Source: Phycomyces blakesleeanus NRRL 1555(-) (taxonomy: Eukaryota; Mucoromycota; Mucoromycetes; Mucorales; Phycomycetaceae). From it: DNA of 64,000 nucleotides. The notes beneath the pieces were generated by a model, which saw only the letters and a program-made list of their open reading frames with translations, had not been told where the DNA came from and made no database searches. Position numbers and translations under genes: made by a program. Of the stretch, positions 13,872 through 25,966 are shown in pieces; the stretch's first letter is position 1; every line of letters begins with the position of its first letter. The DNA lies in assembly GCF_001638985.1 (NCBI RefSeq), contig NW_017265134.1, positions 930,001 through 994,000 on the forward strand. The letters are read 5' to 3'.

Positions 13872-14563
13872 ATGGCACCTGTATTTACAACCGTCTGTTC
13901 TCGCAGTCCAGAAGCACTCTTGTGTACGTAAAGATCGATTAAACAACAACTACAATCAATGAATCAGTAAATCGATTAAATCAATTAAATCAATTAAATA
14001 ATTGAAATATATATTACTATTTATTTGACTGAAATGTTAAACAATTTTTACTTTTTATTTTATTTTCATTCTCTTTAGCTTTCACAACAAGCACCGCAAC
14101 TTCGCTTCTTCCTTGTACAAAGAAAACCACTCGATTCACTCCAATCACCCACCCACAACACCTTCCCCCACTTGGCGAATTCATCGCCACAGTCTTCAAA
14201 CGTTCCCAGCTACCACCCTGTGTCTGCCTAGTATCTCTGATCTACCTCCAAAGACTCAAAAACAGTCTGCCACGTCACGCACGTGGCGACATCGATACCC
14301 CTTATCGTCTATTTCTCGCTGCCATTCTCACAGCCTCCAAGTTTCTTTCGGAAACCGGCTCCAGCCTCACAAGCCAGGCAATTGTCGACATAATAGACGG
14401 TGTATATTCCCCCAAAGACGTCAATCTCATGGAACGTAGCTTCCTCGGCCTCATCAAATACGATTTGTTTGTAAATGTCGAGGCAATTCGTGATTATCTA
14501 GCCATGCACGGTAAATCGCTCGAAATGGATCTTATTGAAGATGTTCTGGACCACCAAGCCTAA
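13872..14563 (+). CDS. Pcl/Pho80-type cyclin (short)
   Basis: This is a cyclin of the fungal Pcl/Pho80 group, which bind Pho85-type (CDK5-like) kinases and act in phosphate, glycogen and cell-cycle control. Two exons are predicted: 13872-13923 and 14079-14563, with donor GTACGT and acceptor CTTTAG joining T to CT (Ser). The cyclin box starts near residue 50 with GEFIATVFKRS. It continues with the family signature LVSLIYLQRLKNSLP and then YRLFLAAILTASKFL, and ends with VNLMERSFLGLIKYDLFV. The protein is about 179 residues and is almost only the cyclin box. The usual Asn/Trp segment after SKFL (for example DxxYxNxxW) is replaced by SETGSSLTSQAIVDI, which is divergent. The kinase partner cannot be read from the sequence. 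The ATG chosen is the only one in frame with good context before the donor. Confidence 0.85.
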
Positions 14564-14691
14564 AATAAATCAAGCGTGTACACAAGAAATAAATATAAAA
14601 TATATACAAAAAAAAAGCCAAAAAGCCAAAAAGCCAAAAAAAAGAACGAAAGAAAAGAAAAACCCCTCTCCACACGGAAAGTTCAAAAAAG

Positions 14692-14722
<31 letters not shown>

Positions 14723-15690
14723 TACAACTATACTACACGAAACACACGAAATACACAGACTACTCGGACTACACGATATACACAGACTACACGAACCACA
14801 TGTACTACACGCACACACTTACACACTCAACATACATACAACATACAACATACAACATACAGCATACATAATTCACATACGCATTCGCACACACACACAA
14901 TATGTATATTACTTTAGAGATATAGAGATCTAGATATATGTATATATAAATGTCCTAAAAAAACACAAAAGGGATCAATGTGTAGATAATGTAATTGATA
15001 TACTTACATTACACAACAAGCCTTTTGTCTTGTTCTTTAAATATTCTGTAAATACTACCAACACTATCAACACTACAAATACTACAAATACTACAAATAA
15101 TAACGATAACGATAATGATAATGATAATGATAATGATATTTAGTAATACGTGTATTCCTTCCAATTTCCAATATTTAATCTTCAACCTTCAGTTTTCAAT
15201 ATCTTTATTATATTTTATTTTACCTTGTAAATAATAATAATAATAATAATAATAAAACCTTACAATTACCCTGATTACTCTTTATTTTCTGATCCTTTTT
15301 GATGATTTTGTCTAACTATCGAAATAACCTTTACGTATATATATATATATAAAGAATATCAAGAATCTTTACAAAGATACTTCATGTCATCAAAATTGGT
15401 TACCATGGATATATATATATATATTTATTGGTTTATTATTTTGCATGTGAAAGATAGGCTTGACAGGCAGAAAATAAATAAATACACATAAACACATATA
15501 TGTATATATATGAATTAGCATATGTAGATACATACATGAAATACACACACACACACACACACACAATATATATATAGACAGATAGATAACAAAATGTAAT
15601 TAGTGGTTTGTGAATCAAGGTATAATAAACTTTGATGAGGTCAGTATTGGTCATAATTCGTTAATAGGATTTTATTTTGAGAGAGAGAAA

Positions 15691-15735
<45 letters not shown>

Positions 15736-16248
15736 TTGATCTTTGTAAAATGGAATTTCTTTTTTGGTTGATTTATAGAGTACAGAATAGTACAATATAC
15801 TTTTACTTATAAACATCTATACATGTATTCTCCTTGATTCATTTTATGTATACAAATAGTACAAGGGGTAATATATATATGGTAAACATTACCCTGTCAA
15901 TTTGTATTGATACTTCTTTAGTTGCATTGCAGAATATAAACCCCTCCTCCTCTATCTATCTGTTGATCTAGTGATCTAGTGATCTAGTGATCTATTCAAC
16001 TGCTTCTTTTTCTCTCTTTACTTGTTTAATATAAAATATTCATTGTACATTATATACGTACATGTGTATTTTATGTATGTATATATTTCTCTTTTGGAAT
16101 ATGCCTAGGTAGATCACGATACAAGAAAGATAATTGACACGGCTATAAATAATTGCAGGACAACAGTGTAGATTAGAATTCTTATCTTGATAACTCAAAT
16201 GAAATAATAAAGAAAAAAAAGGTATTTAAAGGTCTACAATCTATCGAC

Positions 16249-16281
<33 letters not shown>

Positions 16282-16629
16282 AAGCAAACAAGCATAGATC
16301 TACATTAAAGCTACATCGACAAAAGAATCAAAAGGAATCAAAAGGAAACAAAGAAACAAAGAAACAAGACCTCCCTATTTATCTCTCAATTGATATCTCT
16401 TATATACATATAATTTTCTCGAATATACATCCTTGGCTCTGTCCTTGGTTCAAAAAAGGAGATGCACAAGTCTGCAACATACAACGTAAGAGGATCTTCA
16501 AAGACTATAAATCTCACTAAACTCAAACCCTTTGTTTTTATATTTCTTTTCTCTTCTCTTCTTTTCATTTCATTGTATTTAGTACCCTTAAATATTTCTT
16601 TCTTTTCTTTCTTTCTTTAAAATTCTCCC
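14564..16629. other. Intergenic, microsatellite-rich, no gene seen
   Basis: The region holds (TA)n tracts (14697-14722, 15343-15352, 15692-15728), (AAT)n at about 15231-15255, (CA)n at 15544-15564 and (CTAT)n at 16249-16280. Apparent open frames are low-complexity translations. The last 80 bases before 16630 are TTTC-rich, a probable leader of the next gene. Confidence 0.6.
16249..16280. repeat. (CTAT)n microsatellite
   Basis: About eight tandem CTAT units. Confidence 0.9.
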
Positions 16630-17694
16630 ATGGATAACCACCATTCACTTGCCAGTTGTCCCCTGAGATCAATGGCCTGGCTAACGATCAAAGACGAAAT
16701 TGTATTGTCTTCATCGAAAGAGTGGATCCAAATGGTGGGTACCGACCCAACCGGAAAACAATTATCTATGGTGTGGGAAGCCGGAGATCGGTTTGCAGCC
16801 GAACCAGCATTTCATGTGCGTACTTTATATGGTGCGATCTCCCTCTTAGTCTGCCCACACCCACACACTCATAACCATAACCATAACAATAACCATAAGC
16901 ATAAGCATAATCATAAGCATACTTATACTCATCCACATAATCATGCGGGAACTACTACCCTGGTATGCATGGACGTCAGTACTCTAGACAATCTTCTCGC
17001 TCAAAACCAATCTATACCTCTCGTTGTTCGCCTAACCAACTACGGGACCATTGATTCATGCCTTTACAGACATCCTCTTGAATCAAATAAATTGACATCA
17101 ACAACAATCACAAAAATGACGACAAGATCGAAACGAAAAAGAAAAAGAATGATAATGGTAATGATAGGCACACCCATTATGCGACTTGTGCACACCGATG
17201 ACGCTGCTCGTCTTTGTGCCGGTCTAAAACAAGCATCGAGTGGGTACACAACCACCCTTGATCTACTCTATCCCGACACAACTACTGATAGCTACCAAAC
17301 CAAGACCCAAACCCAAACCCAAAATCAGATTGAGAATTATGAACAGCAGCAGACATTTGAAATCACAGCATCAATGTGCTCGGGCGATTTGTTGTGTAGT
17401 CTTTCGACCCCCCGCCCAATCGACGAAAATAGTTCAGCATCGACCCTCATGGCTTCATTGGCTTTACTGGGTCATTTTTTCGAGGTACCCTTGGTTAGCC
17501 CGGTCAAGGGAATAATACAAAGGTCACGCGAGAGAGTACTGCGAATTCCTGAGGCCGTTATTGTCACGCTCCAGCACATGAAATCAAGACCCCTCATCCG
17601 TCAGCTCTGGGAGTGTATGGTCTGGGCGGGTCTAATTGACCATATCTTGTTGGATACACTTGTAGAAGGCCGGCCATCTTCAACCCTCCAATAA
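16630..17694 (+). CDS. Hypothetical protein, intronless, with His/Asn/Lys-rich tract
   Basis: I do not recognise this 354-residue protein. It reads as one uninterrupted frame from an ATG that follows a TTTC-rich leader, while nearly every neighbour is split by introns. Residues 1-80 form an ordinary mixed segment (SMAWLTIKDEIVLSSSKEW, then DRFAAEPAFHVRTLYGAISL). Residues 80-107 are almost only His, Asn, Lys, Thr and Pro, encoded by a CATAAC/CATAAG repeat. A basic patch TRSKRKRKRM near residue 165 could be a nuclear localisation signal. A Gln/Thr-rich linker near 240-260 precedes a C-terminal region (about 265-345) of mixed, helix-like composition ending LWECMVWAGLIDHILLDTLV. The sensible composition outside the repeats argues for a real gene. 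The His tract could bind metal, but that is only inference. A lineage-restricted or fast-evolving family is likely. Confidence 0.6.
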   Translation: MDNHHSLASCPLRSMAWLTIKDEIVLSSSKEWIQMVGTDPTGKQLSMVWEAGDRFAAEPAFHVRTLYGAISLLVCPHPHTHNHNHNNNHKHKHNHKHTYTHPHNHAGTTTLVCMDVSTLDNLLAQNQSIPLVVRLTNYGTIDSCLYRHPLESNKLTSTTITKMTTRSKRKRKRMIMVMIGTPIMRLVHTDDAARLCAGLKQASSGYTTTLDLLYPDTTTDSYQTKTQTQTQNQIENYEQQQTFEITASMCSGDLLCSLSTPRPIDENSSASTLMASLALLGHFFEVPLVSPVKGIIQRSRERVLRIPEAVIVTLQHMKSRPLIRQLWECMVWAGLIDHILLDTLVEGRPSSTLQ

Positions 17695-18519
17695 TTAATA
17701 ATTAATAATTAGTGATTAATAGCAGTAGCAGTAACAGTAGCAGTAGCAGTAATATATACTTATTTAATATATGTAATATCAATTAATATCAATACTACCA
17801 AAAAATGTTTCAATGTAAAAAAATAAATAAAATATTATGTATAATTACATATATATATATATTATTTTCTATTGGGTTTCACACTCATCATCAGTACTCA
17901 TCAAATAATTATATATATAAATAATAAAATGGAGGTTAAGAAACCAAGTCACCTCCCCCAAACTCTACTTATTGTAAACCCAATCCCCACACTTGACTTG
18001 TCCAACAAACCAATGGGCTTGTGTAAAGATAAAGGAAATAGTATATATTTGTATATAAGATTTGAATTGTGTAATTATTAAAGTGCGCCAGTAAAAAGAA
18101 ACAAATAAAGCTAATATGAAAGAGGGCGCAGTAAAAATGTAATATATCAACCAACCAAGCAAGAGAAAGGCAGGATGCGAGCAAGTTAAAGAGTATAATT
18201 GAATTGAATTGAATTGAATCAGATTTTTTTTTTTCAAAAAAAAAAAAAAGAAACTCAAAGGGCGGGTCTTTTTTTATATATATATATATTTATAGCCCTC
18301 TTCTTCCTTCTCTTATTCCTTCTCCCGCTCTTATTATATTATATCCTATTAAATCTCCAGACCAAAAGAAGAAAGCCTTTACAGCAATTATTATATCTTA
18401 TTATATCTTATATGTGTTTATGAATATATTCACACAAGCACAAATATCCAGATACACACACTATACACCTATTAATTTATTTTAATAAATATATATATAT
18501 ATATACATACATACGTATT
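17695..18519. other. Intergenic, no gene seen
   Basis: The start is ATTA/AGCAGT repeats directly after the stop codon. The rest is AT-rich with a GAATT pentamer repeat at about 18199-18220 and a T10-C-A13 tract near 18224-18248. The last part is probably the promoter of the sorting nexin. Confidence 0.5.
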
Positions 18520-19724
18520 ATGACCCTTCTTTTAACTGTTCCTGAAGCAGCAGCATCTGCAGACACGATCCAGTTCAAGCTGGTCTTGGGTGGTGAGGTT
18601 AGATTCTCCTACCAACTAAACAAATATGATGATCAAATTCAAAAGCTCATCTGTCTTCTTTTACATTTACATGTACATATATATACTCATTCACACTCAT
18701 GCACATAATTAAAATCAACAACAATAATATTATTATTAAAGGGTCAAGCAGAATATATGGCCAAACATCAACTACTCAAGGCTACCGCATTTCGTTCATT
18801 TCAACAGATTAGTTGGCTGCATGACGCACTAGGTCGCAACTTTCCACTCATCGTAATCCCGCCATTACCAGAACCTCCTTTACTTGCCAGCATGGATGAC
18901 CAAGACTACGTTGAACGAAAAAGGCTGCAGGTCGGCCGTCTGCTTGAAAAGATTATCAAGCGCAAAGTTTTAGCAGATCATCCTGATTTTATCCACTTTT
19001 TATCCAGTGATATGGTACAAAATAAGATTCCCTTTTTTTTTATACAAATAATAATAATAACAAGTAATACGATATATAACAATGATTTTTTTTCTCTTAG
19101 GCACCAACAGAAATCGGAAAACCCCACAGAGGTGTCCTGTCATTTCTTAGATTCAATCGCATCAAACCATCCGAACGTGGATTTACAGCCTACAAGGCAT
19201 CTCCCCCAGTCGAAGGAGATGATCAGGAAACATATTACAGGCACCAGATCTACATATTAACCCAGGAATCATATTATGGATCGATTGCTGAATATCAGAA
19301 CCAGATCATTCAACTCAGAGAAAGTAAGTCAAGTAAATATATATATATATATACTAATAATGTCTGCGTGTCTCTGCTTAGGTCTCGGAGATGGACTGGC
19401 ACAAATGGGAGACCAGGTTATCGAGACAACTCAAAGCAAATACAGACTGGGTGAGGGTAACCAAGAAAAGAGTAGAGAGGTTCAGCGTGGGCTGGATCGT
19501 GGGATGCAAGTATTTGGTCTGCTGATGGATGAACTTGGTTTCATCTTTACTCGCCAGGTAATAATATTAATATATGTATATATAAAGGAAAATGAGGTTG
19601 TCATTTGAAGGATACAGTATAGTAAACTTTGACCACCATTATTGATATTAGGGTAAAGAAGAAATAATGAAATTTGGAGACGTTATGATTGAATACAAGA
19701 ATTTCATGGACTCTCTAAAGGTAA

Positions 19725-19757
<33 letters not shown>

Positions 19758-20649
19758 GGAATACTCGAGACAAAAACAAAACATAACCTGTCTGTTGGTA
19801 CTGCTTCTAATACTCTATATCTTTCTTTTTTGAGTAGATTGTATTTAATGTGAGAACCCAACATCTGATAGAGTATGCAGAATGTGTCAAGCATCGAAAT
19901 AAGAAAAAGGAAAGGTCAGAAAAAGTCAAGTCACGACTTGGACCTACTTCTGCTTCTCCTGAAGTTCAGTCAGCGATTGTAGAAGAACAAGAGGTGAGTC
20001 TAGTAAATACAACAATAGAAAAGAAGTTTGTTTCTTATTATTTTTTTCATCTTTGCTGGTGTATGTGCATTTGTGCACGTGTGTTTTTGTGTGCGTTTTT
20101 TTTTCTTGTTTTCTGTAGGCAACAGATATCTTAGAAAAGAATAGGCTAATGTTTGATACTTGTCAGAAAAAGGTCACCAATGAGATGCGACTATTCGAGT
20201 CACAAAAGAGACGTGACATCAAGCATGCGATCGCAGAGAATGTGCGCTTACATTTACGTTACGAAAAGGCAAAACTCGAGAATCTCGAAAAGGCTCTGGA
20301 GACAATGAGGGCCATCACACAACAGCCGGTCACATTTGTTCATCCGATACTTCCTCTTTCGGACGAAGAGATTCATTCGAGTGCATCTTCTGTGTCGTAT
20401 GCCACCTTTGATACAACCCAGGCCATGCGACGAAGTACTCGACGGAAGAGGCGGGAAAAGTCAAAAGTGGAGCCTCATGTGCTCCAGTCATCTGCGTCTC
20501 TCCCAACCTGGACAAGAAAACAGCCCCCAAAGCCTACTGCCAGTCAATCCACAGTTCGAGTATCGCCCTTTACTCAATCTGATGGTTCGCGTGTTCATCT
20601 TTCGGCTTCGTACGATGAACGGTTAGGAAAGAAGTGGAAAAGTACTTGA
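18520..20649 (+). CDS. PX-BAR sorting nexin (Vps17/Vps5-like retromer subunit)
   Basis: This is a sorting nexin that would bind phosphoinositides with a PX domain and curved endosomal membrane with a BAR domain, acting in endosome-to-Golgi retrieval. Seven exons fit in frame: 18520-18672, 18742-19014, 19101-19323, 19382-19557, 19652-19720, 19838-19993 and 20119-20649, giving about 526 residues. The PX core is FRSFQQISWLHDALGRNFP followed by the loop VIPPLPEPP and then FIHFLSSD. A linker holds RGVLSFLRFNRIKPSERGF. The BAR region (about 190-430) is strongly charged and helical, ending NLEKALETM. A basic Ser/Thr-rich tail of about 90 residues follows. The residues just before WLHDAL diverge from the usual RR[FY]SDF motif, as in Vps17-type nexins with weak lipid binding. 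The first intron (donor GTACAT) is the least certain join. The choice between Vps17, Vps5 and Snx4 types is not settled. Confidence 0.82.
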
Positions 20650-20707
20650 TGGGCTTAGTATTGCCTATCCTTTCTCCTTATATCGCCTCCTCCTCTTCTT
20701 CCCTTCT

Positions 20708-20738
<31 letters not shown>

Positions 20739-21553
20739 CACGCACACGTACACATACACATACACACACTCACTCACGCACATACACACACATACACATA
20801 CATACACACATACACATACATACATAATTACATATATCAGTGATCTTAAGGAGACACAGGGTAACACGGATCACGCATTTCAATGCGACTAATTATCCGA
20901 AGCCCGGCTTGAACTTATCTCTAAGAAAATCCTCCTGTCCCCATCATTTACAGCCAACATATCTTATTCCTCCCCACCCCCAACACATTTCTCTCCTTTT
21001 TATTAAGACAGAAAAAAAAAGTACTCTTAATTCTTGCAAAAAAACCAAAGCAAAATACACCTTATTAAAAACACAGACAGGCGCACATCTCATTTTGTTA
21101 ACAAGACAAAAAAGGGGAGAAACTGTGTTTGGTTTGTGAACTCTTGGAGAGCCACTTGTGTTGGAAATGATTTTTTTTTAAAAAAAAGCTCTATATCTGT
21201 GATAGATAAAATACAAAATGTTAATGAATTCACTTGACTTGGTGTTCCCTGAAAATCAAACCAACCCAAAAAAAAAATCTTTTCGGCATTATGAAGGAGA
21301 GTGAGAACATCATGGTATGATTCCAAAAGGCTGCAAGAAAAGGAACTGGGCAATTTGTACCTGTCATGAAAGAAAAACAGAAAAGAATGGAAGATACAAT
21401 ATATATGTTTTACCGAAAAGAAATACGTCAAATTTAATATCGATTATTTTTCATTATTATTTGGCCAAAAACAAAACACATCGTATTAAGCCAGATAGTC
21501 ATCTTTTCAATGATTGCATGGATATACATACGATTATCTCGATCTTATGAAAC

Positions 21554-21805
21554 TTAAGTACAGTCTGCATGACTTTGTCCTGTCAGCTCAGATTTATGAG
21601 GCTGTTGATTTGTTTCTAGTTGGCTTCCAATGTAAATGCCTGGTGCGGTTTTTTGTATATCTGTATATTTAAAAGGCAATGGATAAGTCCAGTTTAATTT
21701 GGTCACAATGAAGAGGAAGAAAATAAGGGTGGTAACTGTGCCGAACCACAATGAATTTTTTGGACAGGACTTTAGGATTAATACTTTCGAAATGGGAAAA
21801 GACAT
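21554..21805 (-). CDS. Possible small single-pass membrane protein, unrecognised
   Basis: This is an 83-codon frame with an ATG, in non-repetitive DNA. It reads as a short basic N-terminus, one hydrophobic segment (TVTTLIFFLFIVTKLNW, residues about 23-39) and a polar C-terminal half. That layout resembles a type II membrane anchor, so it could be the first exon of a longer gene or chance. I found no partner exon or homologous motif. Confidence 0.2.
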   Translation of the reverse strand: MSFPISKVLILKSCPKNSLWFGTVTTLIFFLFIVTKLNWTYPLPFKYTDIQKTAPGIYIGSQLETNQQPHKSELTGQSHADCT

Positions 21806-22362
21806 TATCTTTACTTCTTGGATTAAACCGGTCCATTGGAGATGATACTATATCATTCTAAATCTACATATAATTTCTTGTGCTCAGGAAATCACAGGTA
21901 CTTAAGCCAACCCAGCATATATATATATATATGTATGTGTGTGTGTATGTGTTTCTGTGCAATCAAAACATTCTACTAATAATATTTCTTCCTCTCCAAT
22001 ATCGAAAGCCTCCCAAGAGAAAACAATTGCTGATATTCTTGTGCCATATACTTGTGTCTCATTGGAAAATAATCAAAGTAAGCCTCATGTGAATTAGCCC
22101 TGACTTAAAGTGTGTATTACTTTAATGCCATTCGTAGAGGTAATAATTTAAACAATAAAATAAAATAGACTACATTCAAAGGTTGGGGGTTTTGGGACTA
22201 GCTCCCAAAGAAAAAGAGCATGGTTTATTTTTTTAGCACTCTTCATATCTCTTTACTCCTCTTCATACAATATTTTGGCTATTGTACCTCTTTAACCTAT
22301 ACATATACATACACACGTATATATGTACATATCTTCTAAATATACTTTATTTACATTCTTTG

Positions 22363-22402
<40 letters not shown>

Positions 22403-22403
22403 T
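22363..22403. repeat. (TTTC)n microsatellite
   Basis: About ten tandem TTTC units. Confidence 0.9.
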
Positions 22404-22974
22404 ACGTACTTAACAGCCATAGTTATACTAGGTCTGTCTTTAATTTTGGCGTTACATGTAAGCCACGCATAACAATATGATTGGTAACCAATAAATTGGA
22501 AAGTCTTTATTGTAGGCTATTGTTTGTTTTTGTTATTGTTATTAATTTTAGGTACAAAATTTGACATGTTAATTAATAAATAATATGATTAAATAAGACA
22601 TACAGACAATCAATATGCATTATATATAAAAAGGTATTTTCTAGCTTATTTTAGATGCTAAAGTTTTGATATTTTCTAGTAATACTGGTAACATATATAT
22701 ATATATATATATATAACAATAATAATAATAATATGCCGAAGATTTCAAAGCAATTGCTTTTATTTTGAATTAAAAATAATAAAATATAATATTCTTGAAA
22801 ACACTATGTTTTACATAATAAAATGCAATATGATGGACAAATATTCTTCCATATTTGCATGATTTTCTTTGATAAATAAAGAAAGAGTGATTGTACTAAT
22901 ATAGGAAAGTGTTACACGTACACAAAAAATATACACATACAAAGTAAATACATTCGTACCGGACAGTATATAGG

Positions 22975-24000
22975 TAGTCACAACTAGCGCCCGATCACTC
23001 TAACACTGTGGTCATGCCAAGATATTTACTCGGTTCCTCAGTGCTCGCATGTCCCTAATAGCGATAAACCGTCCTTAACCTCACACCAGATTGGATTTCT
23101 TTTTAACAATTGGCCTTTTGGTCGAATTGATCATGTGACAGGCCAACAAGAGTATCCCCACTGTTATCGGTGTTCTTCTCAATTAAGAAAGAGCGTATGA
23201 TCGAATCTATCCACCATATGGATTTTTAAAGAACAAGACCTTTTTAGCTATGACTTTATACATTTCTTTATGTGTTCTATTACATCATTATTCTTTACTA
23301 CCCTCATCAGTTCTGGCACCAGTGCATAAATATCTTCTCCTATCATTCAATCTCGTGGTCTCTGCGTCCTTGATAATACACTGTTTCCTACATATTCCAT
23401 CTTGTGTTCTAATATCACTCCATATAACTCCAATGTTCTAGACTACTTCAAGTCAATTCTTTTGTCTTTCTCCGGAAACCTAATAATCTTTAGTAGCTAA
23501 AATCCAACTTTGTACTAATATACGGTCTAGTAACATAGTGCTAAGGTTGACATGCATTGAGTCTCGTGTCCTTGTTCATGTCTAATTCCACGCTATTTAG
23601 AATATAAAGATCTCCTCCCCATTCCTTTAGTCAGTTAAAGTCTCTTCCTATTATGATAGCTCTTCTTCCTTGTCTGTCATGTATTTAAGACATTCACTTA
23701 TTAATATCATCATACAGTGAAATGTGTGTGTGTGTTTGTGTGTTTTTTTTAAAGAAAACAACCTTTTCAGTTATATACGCTTGTATCAATGACGACAGCC
23801 AATAATAACTTCCTGTCCCTGGACGCGCAGCAGTCGTAAACCTACTTACTCATCATCTGCAACTTATGACATGCTTTACGTCTTGGTTAGTCTCCTCATT
23901 CACTTATAGGTAAAGCTTGTTACTATTCATTATATATTTTTTCAGAAATAAAATATGTCATACTGTGACCTTCTTTGGTTTTATGGCAAACCAAGACTTC
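22975..24000 (-). mobile_element. Decayed LINE-like (non-LTR) retrotransposon relic
   Basis: Read on the minus strand, this non-repetitive and less AT-rich block gives several broken open stretches with LINE-like motifs. One reads RRAIIIGRDFN, with the GRDFN codons at 23634-23648. It resembles the GDFN catalytic motif of the AP-type endonuclease of LINEs, and is followed after a stop by further endonuclease-like sequence. Downstream on that strand (23013-23027) is EEPSKYLGM, resembling the KYLG motif near the end of reverse transcriptase domains. The two motifs are only about 600 bases apart, so most of the polymerase must be deleted, or the block is mosaic. Many stop codons and frame changes show it is dead. 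The limits are approximate and the assignment rests on short motifs. Confidence 0.4.
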
Positions 24001-25966
24001 TCGATCCAGCCCCGTAATAATATGCTTTGTAATTGAGTTTGATTCCTCCTCATCTTTATTTTGTTCGAACTAATATTTCAATCGATGTACACTAGGTTCA
24101 AGCCCATATTTCTACATGCTCATCAATGAATTCTCGTTTTGAGACACCTGAACCTACGATTTTCATTTTTCTTCTTCTTCTTATTCCATACCTGCCATAT
24201 AAGTGTCACAGCTTTAATGCTAACACATCATTAATGCTTTTATGGCTTTATGACCTTGGTGAGCTGATATCCTTCGATATACCCCTTATTTTTTTTTTCC
24301 TTTTGATACATATAATTCTATCGCTCTCTCTCTCTCTCTCTCTTAAATACTACATGGCATTTTTTTATATCTGATTTTCAGATCTTAATAGTTTCTAAAG
24401 TTTGCGATTACAATCCTTTACTACAAATGCCTTTTGTTTCTTTGTTTTGTTGGTGTTCTCCGTTTGAATGATCGTCATGGTACACTTTCATTCTCAATAG
24501 GCCTTACTTGGCCTTAAAAAAAGGCATTGCCTCTTATTATGCTTTGAATGGAGTTGCTGCTGTAGTTTTAGAAACATATTAAAGGACGATATTTGATCGT
24601 AATATATTATTTTTCTTATGGTTCGTTAGTTTATATGTGGTCAACCTCTGCTCATAAGCCTTTAAATTTTATACTTCAATTATTCTTTTACGTTTTTTTT
24701 TCTCTTTATTCTATCTCTACCAACGAAATGTATAGTGACTTGGGCAAATCAATATATATATCTGCTGGACTAGCCATTGTTATTTCGTGTAACACCATGC
24801 TCTTCTTCCCCCTCGAGGGTTTACGATATATCTTTATCAATAAACTCATACATATCCCTCCTTTGGTAAATCATTGAATAAATCAAAGAACCGTTTGTAT
24901 TTTGCTGTAGCTGTAATTTGTATAATACAATATAATGCTTACTTGAAAGCTTTTTGGTTTTGGTTTTTGTTGCTCTCAAGTTAAATACATAATTTAAGGA
25001 TCCTAATAAAGACTCTTCATAAATGAACCCCAAACAAAATACCATGATTAATACTTGATTTATAATTAAAAAGAAGAAATTATTGTTTGTGCAGTCTATA
25101 TTAAGAATCATATCTCTTGATACAAATATTTGAAAAGATTAGATAGAATTTGTATACATGTATGTTATTTATATATCTATGCACAAGCACATACACCTCA
25201 AATTGGTCAGTCTCTTTTTCTTTTGTTTGAAATAGAAATATAGTATATATACATACATACTATAATAATATTTTTTTTTCGAGATCCTCCCTATATTGGG
25301 CAAACCAAGATGAGATGGTACGACGAACAAACAATATTTTATACTTTATATTTTTATATACATCTTTAGTAGATATATAAATATATATAAAGAGGTATGC
25401 AAGAACATGCATGAAGGTTGTCAATATTGCTGAGTAAAATAACATTTAACAATCAACAAAGGCTATTTGTTTTGATGAGCCAAGAGACAACATTATAGAC
25501 GACATTTCTCTTATCTTTTTTTTTGTTTTTGTTTTTGTTTCTACATTTGAAACGCTTGGGAACAAAAATCCAAAAGGGTGGTGACTCTTGTCATTTATCT
25601 GATATTTGATATTTGGTTTCTACAATCGGAATATACGATTGTTTGCAGACCATGTTCAATTAGTTTTTATTGTATTATTTGTTTAATAAATATATATATA
25701 TACATCTTTATGATTAAAGTCATTTATCATTGGTTACCTTGATTATCACACTGTATCACGTGAGACCCTGCAGAAATGAATCTAGAAATAGAAAGAGAGA
25801 GAGAGAGAAAAAAAGCTTAAAGACCAGCAACTTTTCTCATCCTCTTTTCTCCCTTTTTTTTTCTTCTTTCTTTTCTCATTGTTTATTTTTTTAAAAAAAA
25901 AATTCAAAAAATTATTCCTATTATTTAAACCAAAATCAAAAACAAAACACAAATTACAAATACACG
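24001..25966. other. Gene-poor stretch upstream of the choline kinase
   Basis: Part of 24100-24900 has the same more balanced composition as the LINE-like relic and may be its decayed 5' part, but no protein motif is clear. 25100-25966 is AT-rich with a GA-rich tract at 25790-25810 and a T7A10 junction at 25886-25902, and is a likely promoter region. Confidence 0.4.
25757..25762. promoter_or_regulatory. CACGTG E-box upstream of the choline kinase
   Basis: A palindromic CACGTG in the context TCACGTGAG lies 205 bases before the start codon of the choline kinase. This is the core bound by fungal bHLH factors. A functional role is inference. Confidence 0.35.

Larger units (their letters stand above)
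20650..22974. other. Intergenic, gene-poor, microsatellites
   Basis: The region opens with a (TA)n tract followed by CA-rich repeats (20715-20830). It includes a T9A8 junction at 21171-21187, (TTTC)n at 22363-22403 and (TA)n at 22695-22714. Apart from the weak small frame at 21554-21805, nothing coding is supported. Confidence 0.5.

Noticed and set aside
22980..23060. Possible 5S rRNA or tRNA
   Set aside because: No A/B box arrangement or stem pattern fits; the block reads better as part of the LINE-like relic. No tRNA or rRNA was seen elsewhere either.
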